A stretch of DNA of 64,000 nucleotides from Thermoflexaceae bacterium. Its GTDB lineage: Bacteria > Chloroflexota > Dehalococcoidia > Tepidiformales > Tepidiformaceae. The position numbers and the translations under genes are program-made. The notes under the pieces were generated by a model. The model made no database searches, was not told the origin of the DNA, and saw only the letters and a list, made by a program, of their open reading frames with translations. The first letter of the stretch is position 1, and the number at the start of each line of letters is the position of its first letter. The DNA is taken from positions 682,001-746,000 of the forward strand of contig JABTUD010000001.1 of NCBI GenBank assembly GCA_015075555.1, in the 5' to 3' direction. This document shows, piece after piece, positions 59,984-64,000 of this stretch.

Positions 59984-60016
59984 GGCCGGCGCCACCCCGG
60001 CCGGCGCCCGGGCCTT

Positions 60017-60742
60017 CTACTCGTGAAGGTAGTCACGCAGGCGGCCGGGGAAGTTGGTGATGATGCCGTCGACACCGGCATCGATGAGCCGCTCCCATTG
60101 CCCGGGCTGGTCGGCCGTCCATGCCCAGACGGTCAGCTGGCGTTGCTTCGCCCGGACAATCACGTCGCGCTCGATGCATGAGTGTTCCAGCGAGATTGCC
60201 TGTGCATTCCGTTTTAGGGTGGCCCCCAGGAGCTGGTCGACCGCCCCGCCTCGTACAGGGGGCGAGATAATGGCGGCCGAGATACGGGTCTCGAGCTGGC
60301 GGGCTTCACGCACGATATCGCGCCGGAAGGAGTGGATCCCGGTCCAGTCCCAGGCGCCGAAGCGGACAATGGTATCGATTACCGTCGCCACCAGCCGGCT
60401 GTCCTGGCGGGCGTCCCCGGAAGTTGCTTTCAGCTCACAGAAGACAGCCATCTGGCCGTTGACGAGTTCGAGCACCTCATCGAGGGTGGGCACATGTTCG
60501 CCCTTGCCCGCATCCGCCTCGGCGAGCTCGTCAACGGTAAGGCGCCGCACGCGTCCTTTCAGATTGGTTGTGCGGTCCACGGTCTCATCGTGCATGAGTA
60601 CGGCGACGCCATCGGCGCACAGCTGGACGTCGATTTCGATCGCTTCGGCACGGGCATCCAGGCATACCTCAACGCCCGCAAGGGTATTCGCAGGCGCTTC
60701 ACCCGCCCCCGCCGCATGGCCGACAACAAACGGCATTCCCAC
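60017..60742 (-). CDS. Glycerophosphodiester phosphodiesterase
   Basis: A 241-residue GDPD. First motif VGHAAGAGEAPANTLAG (histidine kept, Arg of HRG replaced), EIDVQLCADGVAVLMHDETVDRTT with both metal residues and the second histidine, FCELKATS, and WAWTADQPGQWERLIDAGVDG. It splits glycerophosphodiesters into glycerol 3-phosphate and an alcohol. GTG 60742 is used, eight bases after TATGCT. Confidence 0.87.
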   Translation of the reverse strand: MGMPFVVGHAAGAGEAPANTLAGVEVCLDARAEAIEIDVQLCADGVAVLMHDETVDRTTNLKGRVRRLTVDELAEADAGKGEHVPTLDEVLELVNGQMAVFCELKATSGDARQDSRLVATVIDTIVRFGAWDWTGIHSFRRDIVREARQLETRISAAIISPPVRGGAVDQLLGATLKRNAQAISLEHSCIERDVIVRAKQRQLTVWAWTADQPGQWERLIDAGVDGIITNFPGRLRDYLHE

Positions 60743-60750
60743 GGTTCAGA

Positions 60751-60756
60751 AGCATA
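60751..60756 (-). promoter_or_regulatory. -10 box for a leaderless GDPD transcript
   Basis: TATGCT on the minus strand lies eight bases before the GTG start; a TTGGGA lies 18 bp further upstream. No Shine-Dalgarno is present. Confidence 0.4.
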
Positions 60757-60829
60757 CCGCAACAGGACGTGCCATCCCAAGACCTGAGAGCCGCCCCCGC
60801 AGGGGAATGCTCCGTGTGGCATCCTCTGG

Positions 60830-60835
60830 CATGAT
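60830..60835 (+). promoter_or_regulatory. -10 box for a leaderless yqgE transcript
   Basis: CATGAT lies six bases before ATG 60842 and no ribosome site is seen, matching the leaderless spacing. Confidence 0.35.
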
Positions 60836-60841
60836 TGCGTC

Positions 60842-61402
60842 ATGAAAGAAAGCCTCGCTGGCAAGCTCATTGTCGCCAGTCCGAAGCTGACTGACCCCAA
60901 CTTCGCCCGGACGGTGGTCCTCATCTGCACGCACGATGAGAATGGGGCGTTCGGGCTCGTGCTCAACCGGCCATTGATGGAGGCGCGCGTAGGCGAGCAC
61001 CTTCCCGCGTGGGTGGAGCACGTTGCTGAACCACCGGTGGTGTTCCAGGGTGGGCCCGTTGAGACCACGGTGGGCCTGGGCCTCGGCTACTCGTCATCGC
61101 CCTTCGTGATGCCTGGCTGGACAACAGTACTGGGCAACGTCGGCCTCGTGGACCTGAGCAAGCCGCCGGGGACTGATGGCGACTCCGAGCTGGAGCGTGC
61201 GCGGGTTTTCGCCGGGTACTCAGGCTGGGCTGGGGGTCAGCTCGAAGGAGAGCTGAACGAAGATGCCTGGTTTGTGCTCCCGCTGCAGGAAGGGGACCCG
61301 TTCACAGAGGCGCCGGAAGCGCTGTGGCGCGAGGTGTTGCGCCGCCAGGGGGGCAAGCTCGCATTTTTTGCGTTCCTGCCCGAGGATCCCTCCCAGAATT
61401 GA
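60842..61402 (+). CDS. YqgE/AlgH family protein
   Basis: A 186-residue protein of the YqgE (UPF0301) family: LAGKLIVASPKLTDPNFART, FGLVLNRPLMEARVG, VFQGGPVETTVGL and GYSGWAGGQLEGELNEDAWF are all conserved signatures. Function is not settled; roles in alginate regulation and translation have been proposed. Its stop shares one base with the N-acetyltransferase start. Confidence 0.93.
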   Translation: MKESLAGKLIVASPKLTDPNFARTVVLICTHDENGAFGLVLNRPLMEARVGEHLPAWVEHVAEPPVVFQGGPVETTVGLGLGYSSSPFVMPGWTTVLGNVGLVDLSKPPGTDGDSELERARVFAGYSGWAGGQLEGELNEDAWFVLPLQEGDPFTEAPEALWREVLRRQGGKLAFFAFLPEDPSQN

Positions 61403-62184
61403 TGCCCGGGGACGCCTCGATGCCAGCCGAACGTCTTGCCCGGTACCTGGACCGAATCGGCTACGGCGGCAACCCTGCGCCCGACGTGGAGACGCTGCGC
61501 GCACTGCTTCATGCGCACTTTCTGCACGTGCCCTTCGAGAACCTCGACATCCAGCGCGGGGTTCCAATCGTTGTGGACCTGGCAGCCAACTACGAGAAGC
61601 TGGTCGCCCGGCGGCGCGGAGGCTGGTGTCTTGAGCTCAACGGCCTCCTGGCGTGGGCGCTGCGCGAGATGGACTTCCGTGTGGACATCCTCGGCGCCCG
61701 CGTGATGGCCCCCTCGGGCGCACTGGGTGACCCCCTCACCCACATGACGTTGCTCGTGCACCTCGACGAGCCGTGGATTGCCGACGTGGGCTTCGGTGGC
61801 GGGCGCATGCGGGCGCCGCTGCGGCTGGCCGAGCGCGAGCCGCAGCCCTCGGGCGCGTGGTCATACACGGTCGCTAACGACGGCGACCACTGGTTCGTCT
61901 CCGTTCACGACCCCTGGCTTTCGGCGACCGCTCCGCGGACTTACTTGTTCACGCTTGAACCACGCCAGCTGAGTGACTTCGATGGGGCCTGCCACTGGTT
62001 GCAGACATCGCCGCGGTCGTCCTTCACGCTGGGGGATGTGGTCTCGCTAGGCCGGGAGAACGGGCGAGTCACCTACTCGCAGGGCCGCCTGATTGTGGCT
62101 GAGGGCGACAAGCGCACTGAAAGCGAAGTACCCGCAGACGAGGTGACGGGCATGCTCGAACGGGAGTTCGGGATTCACCTGTGA
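61402..62184 (+). CDS. Arylamine N-acetyltransferase
   Basis: A 260-residue NAT using acetyl-CoA to acetylate arylamines. Triad: C76 (RRGGWCLELN), H114 (PLTHMTLL), D128 (ADVGFGG). N-terminal HVPFENLDIQRG is typical. ATG 61402 overlaps yqgE by one base; ATG 61420 would drop six residues. Confidence 0.92.
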   Translation: MPGDASMPAERLARYLDRIGYGGNPAPDVETLRALLHAHFLHVPFENLDIQRGVPIVVDLAANYEKLVARRRGGWCLELNGLLAWALREMDFRVDILGARVMAPSGALGDPLTHMTLLVHLDEPWIADVGFGGGRMRAPLRLAEREPQPSGAWSYTVANDGDHWFVSVHDPWLSATAPRTYLFTLEPRQLSDFDGACHWLQTSPRSSFTLGDVVSLGRENGRVTYSQGRLIVAEGDKRTESEVPADEVTGMLEREFGIHL

Positions 62185-62236
62185 GGGCCCTGCGGAATCC
62201 CGGGCCGGTGCCAACGTGAGGTCAGGAAGGAGCGAG

Positions 62237-62271
62237 GGCCACGCCCCCGGAAGGCGTGGCCGCCTTCCGGG
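62237..62271 (+). promoter_or_regulatory. Mutually exclusive hairpins before the alpha/beta hydrolase gene
   Basis: Hairpin A pairs GGCCACGCC (62237-62245) with GGCGTGGCC (62253-62261). Hairpin B pairs CCCGGAAGGC (62246-62255) with GCCTTCCGGG (62262-62271) and is followed by CTTTCG. They share 62246-62261, so only one can form at a time, as in attenuators. It may instead be a simple terminator for the N-acetyltransferase gene. Confidence 0.45.
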
Positions 62272-62306
62272 CTTTCGCCTGCAATTGGTAGCCTGGTGAG
62301 GAGAAC

Positions 62307-63110
62307 ATGGCATATACCCCTTCATTCGACGGAACACGCCTCTACTACGAAACCGTCGGCAGCGGCGAGCCGCTGCTCCTTATCAGCGGGCAGGGAGCGG
62401 ACCGCCACGGCTGGGACGTGGTGCGGGATGACTTCGCGCGAAAGCACCTGGTTGTAACCTGGGACCACCGCGGCACGGGGGACAGCGAGAAGCCCCGGGA
62501 GCCTGCCTACACGATCGAGATGTTCGCAAGGGACGCGCTCGCAATCCTCGATGCGCTCGGAATCGGCCGTGCCCACATCTACGGCACATCGATGGGTGGG
62601 CGAATCGCTCAGAGGCTGGCAATCAGTCACAGGGAGCGCGTGGGCGCCGTGGTCCTGGGCTGCACGACTCCCGGCAACCGCATGGGAGTGCGGCGTCCAC
62701 CGGAAGTTGACGCGCAGATGGCGAACCGTCCTTCAAGTCCCGAACAGGCGGCGCGCCAGCTCTGCAGCCAGATGGTCTCAGCTGGCTTTGCCCGGGCGCA
62801 CCCCGAGTACCTGGAGACGCTGCTTGAACGGTACCGGAACCCGATTCCCGGTTTCGCGCGGAGGCTGCATTACGCGGCCAGCGAGGGACATGACGCCTGG
62901 GATGACCTCCCCGGGATAACGGCGCCCGTTCTCGTCATCCATGGTGACGACGATACGGTGAATGTGACAGCGAACGCCTACCTGCTCGCCGAGCGCATTC
63001 CGGGGGCCGGGCTGCACATTGTGGAGGGCGGGCGCCACGGCTACTGGGTGGAGTTCCGGCAAGAGACTTCGGCGGCGGTGCTGGAGTTCCTTGAGTGCCA
63101 CCCGCTCTGA
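62307..63110 (+). CDS. Alpha/beta-fold hydrolase
   Basis: A 267-residue hydrolase: the oxyanion region LLISGQGADRHGWD, TWDHRGTGDS, nucleophile S95 in YGTSMGGRI, the acid in LVIHGDDDTVN and the catalytic His in GGRHGYWVEF. Typical of haloperoxidase-like, epoxide hydrolase-like or lactonase enzymes; substrate unknown. GAGGAG lies five bases before ATG 62307. Confidence 0.9.
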   Translation: MAYTPSFDGTRLYYETVGSGEPLLLISGQGADRHGWDVVRDDFARKHLVVTWDHRGTGDSEKPREPAYTIEMFARDALAILDALGIGRAHIYGTSMGGRIAQRLAISHRERVGAVVLGCTTPGNRMGVRRPPEVDAQMANRPSSPEQAARQLCSQMVSAGFARAHPEYLETLLERYRNPIPGFARRLHYAASEGHDAWDDLPGITAPVLVIHGDDDTVNVTANAYLLAERIPGAGLHIVEGGRHGYWVEFRQETSAAVLEFLECHPL

Positions 63111-63343
63111 GGGCGCCGTGCCTTCGCCCTGCGGGGTTCGCGGCCAGCCGGCGGACTGCCGCCCGGGGGCGCTGCGGCCGGGGCACCGTGTCCGGAGCTG
63201 TTCATGCGGTAGCGCAGGCCCTCCGGGGGGGCAACTGCGGGTAAGGCGCTGGCCAATGGCGGACCCTTGCGGTGCGGGCTCCACTCGCAGACCGAGCTGT
63301 GCGAACCCACGGGAACGGCCGGGGGGGAGGGCCCGGAAACAGC

Positions 63344-63367
63344 GAAGGCCCTCGTGTGAGGGCCTTC
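63344..63367 (+). terminator. Bidirectional-looking terminator hairpin
   Basis: Perfect 10-bp stem GAAGGCCCTC / GAGGGCCTTC with a GTGT loop and TTG after it. It lies 233 bp after the alpha/beta hydrolase stop and 28 bp from the tRNA fragment. The intervening 63111-63343 is very G+C-rich with many possible hairpins, but no gene or known RNA was recognised. Confidence 0.7.
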
Positions 63368-63394
63368 TTGACGGCAACAGTAGCCTGGGTTTGC

Positions 63395-63439
63395 TGGTAG
63401 CGGGGGAGGGATTCGAACCCCCGGCCTTCGGGTTATGAG
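63395..63439 (-). tRNA. 3' half of initiator tRNA-Met (CAT), truncated: probable attachment-site remnant
   Basis: On the minus strand the fragment begins at the anticodon loop CTCATAA, continues CCCGA, the variable region, the T arm GGGGG-TTCGAAT-CCCTC and the 3' acceptor strand CCCCGCT, then ACCA. CCC directly after the CTCATAA loop is the initiator-tRNA hallmark. The 5' half (AGCGGGG acceptor, D arm and the paired anticodon strand) is absent, so the gene cannot make a tRNA. Tyrosine integrases commonly recombine at such a tRNA 3' end, leaving this residue at the far junction. Confidence 0.8.
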
Positions 63440-64000
63440 GGCGAGTAAGCGCGTCCGGCACGGTCACATTCCGTCACCTTATGTCTCTCTCTGAATCTGC
63501 GGAGGTCGCTCCTGATAGCGCCAGTCTTCCGTGATCCCACCGCGTCCAGCCCCGCCCATTTGCAGTCCATTTGCAGTTCCCGCCGACACGCCCTCGTGGG
63601 CTGAAATGTCGGGGCGTCGGCTCCTCGCCACAGTGCTCGCTCACCGTACGTCGTGCTGAAGGAGCCGTTGCCACACCGCTGGAACACCTTAACTTGCGAC
63701 CATAATCCCAGCGATTTGGTGAAGATCGCAACCTTCCAACCGCCCTCATAGGGCGCACATCGACGGCCGCACCAGCATAACGGGACGTGATGTTCACACG
63801 CGATCCGCTGGCCTTGACCATGGCTCGTGCAGTCGGTCCGCGCGAAGTGCTGCCAGTTCGCCGACTCCCTCTATCCATCGAACAGAGACCACTGGGACGA
63901 GATGGGACGCAGCATGACGCGTTGGGACAGCCGTCCTGTCCTATCAGCAGCGTCGGGCTGACTGTTGCAACCCTCGTCATCGTCGAGCTCGAGCCCGAAG
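63440..64000. other. Anonymous DNA beyond the tRNA fragment, possibly an integrated element
   Basis: No recognisable gene lies here. ORFs over this stretch are short, Arg/Ser/Pro-rich and lack family motifs. It looks less G+C-rich by eye than the rest of the window. If the fragment at 63395 is an attachment site, this is the end of an integrated element that continues beyond the window. Confidence 0.4.
63556..63577. repeat. Tandem 11-bp repeat near the attachment site
   Basis: CCATTTGCAGT occurs twice in direct succession, about 115 bp from the tRNA fragment. Short direct repeats at this distance from a core site are typical of integrase arm or excisionase binding sites; the role here is inferred. 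Confidence 0.4.

Noticed and set aside
59984..60008. GGCCGGCGCC repeated twice between the VOC and GDPD stops
   Set aside because: Only a 6-bp stem (GGCCGG/CCGGCC) can form and no T-run follows; too weak to call a terminator.

Overview
The window is G+C-rich (by eye, mid-60s percent), densely packed and almost entirely chromosomal housekeeping and catabolic DNA from a bacterium. NurA-HerA, an SPase-type lepB, SIMPL and DUF2207 proteins, many CoA-dependent catabolic enzymes, and several genes that appear to start without a leader (a -10 hexamer 6-8 nt before the start codon) suggest a Chloroflexota-like, non-pathogenic soil, sediment or thermal lineage. That taxonomic call is inference; there is no rRNA gene.

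Layout. 1-1087: end of an exopolysaccharide cluster (CapD-like protein, truncated by the window edge, and a phosphoglycosyl transferase). 1208-6826 (minus): a complete branched-chain amino acid ABC importer, livGFHM-livK. 6994-8277: a complete IS481-type insertion sequence with inverted ends and a 5-bp target duplication. 8341-12049 (plus): a small exported protein, a short upstream ORF and a 2-oxoacid dehydrogenase E1alpha-E1beta-E2 operon. 12116-12753: MazF/RHH toxin-antitoxin pair with a candidate operator. 12809-15397: acyl-CoA dehydrogenase and a Xer recombinase. 15441-19089 (plus): stand-alone HD protein and yajC-secD-secF.

19119-32568 (minus): fourteen tightly packed genes read as cbiM, PDGLE protein, cbiQ, cbiO, SirB1-like, Crp/Fnr regulator, GDPD-like, hemW, pncA, pncB, selB, nurA, a HAS-barrel-like protein and herA. 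They join metal uptake, NAD salvage, haem and selenoprotein functions and DNA end resection. A TTGCAA-repeat operator, like the Streptomyces nickel (Nur) box, lies upstream of cbiM. 32791-35251 (plus): MBL hydrolase, GcvT-like and NUDIX-like genes. 35270-38360 (minus): ECF sigma factor, zinc-finger anti-sigma, SIMPL lipoprotein and a membrane-anchored HExxH protein. 38418-41669: a 1083-residue signal peptidase I whose catalytic domain follows about 870 residues of acidic, repeat-bearing, probably disordered sequence. This is the most unusual gene here.

41715-50026: pyrE, a DinB-like protein, an unknown protein, rplY, ferredoxin, and a four-gene acyl-CoA catabolic set (acyl-CoA dehydrogenase, nitronate monooxygenase-like, two family III CoA transferases). 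50118-52859: polA. 52869-57495 (minus): a three-subunit molybdenum hydroxylase with a MoaD/ThiS-like gene and a membrane protein. 57651-63110: DUF2207 protein, VOC protein, GDPD, yqgE, arylamine N-acetyltransferase, alpha/beta hydrolase. 63395-63439 is the 3' half only of an initiator tRNA-Met gene. Beyond it the DNA looks less G+C-rich and carries no recognised gene, which fits the residual attachment site of an integrated element extending past the right edge.
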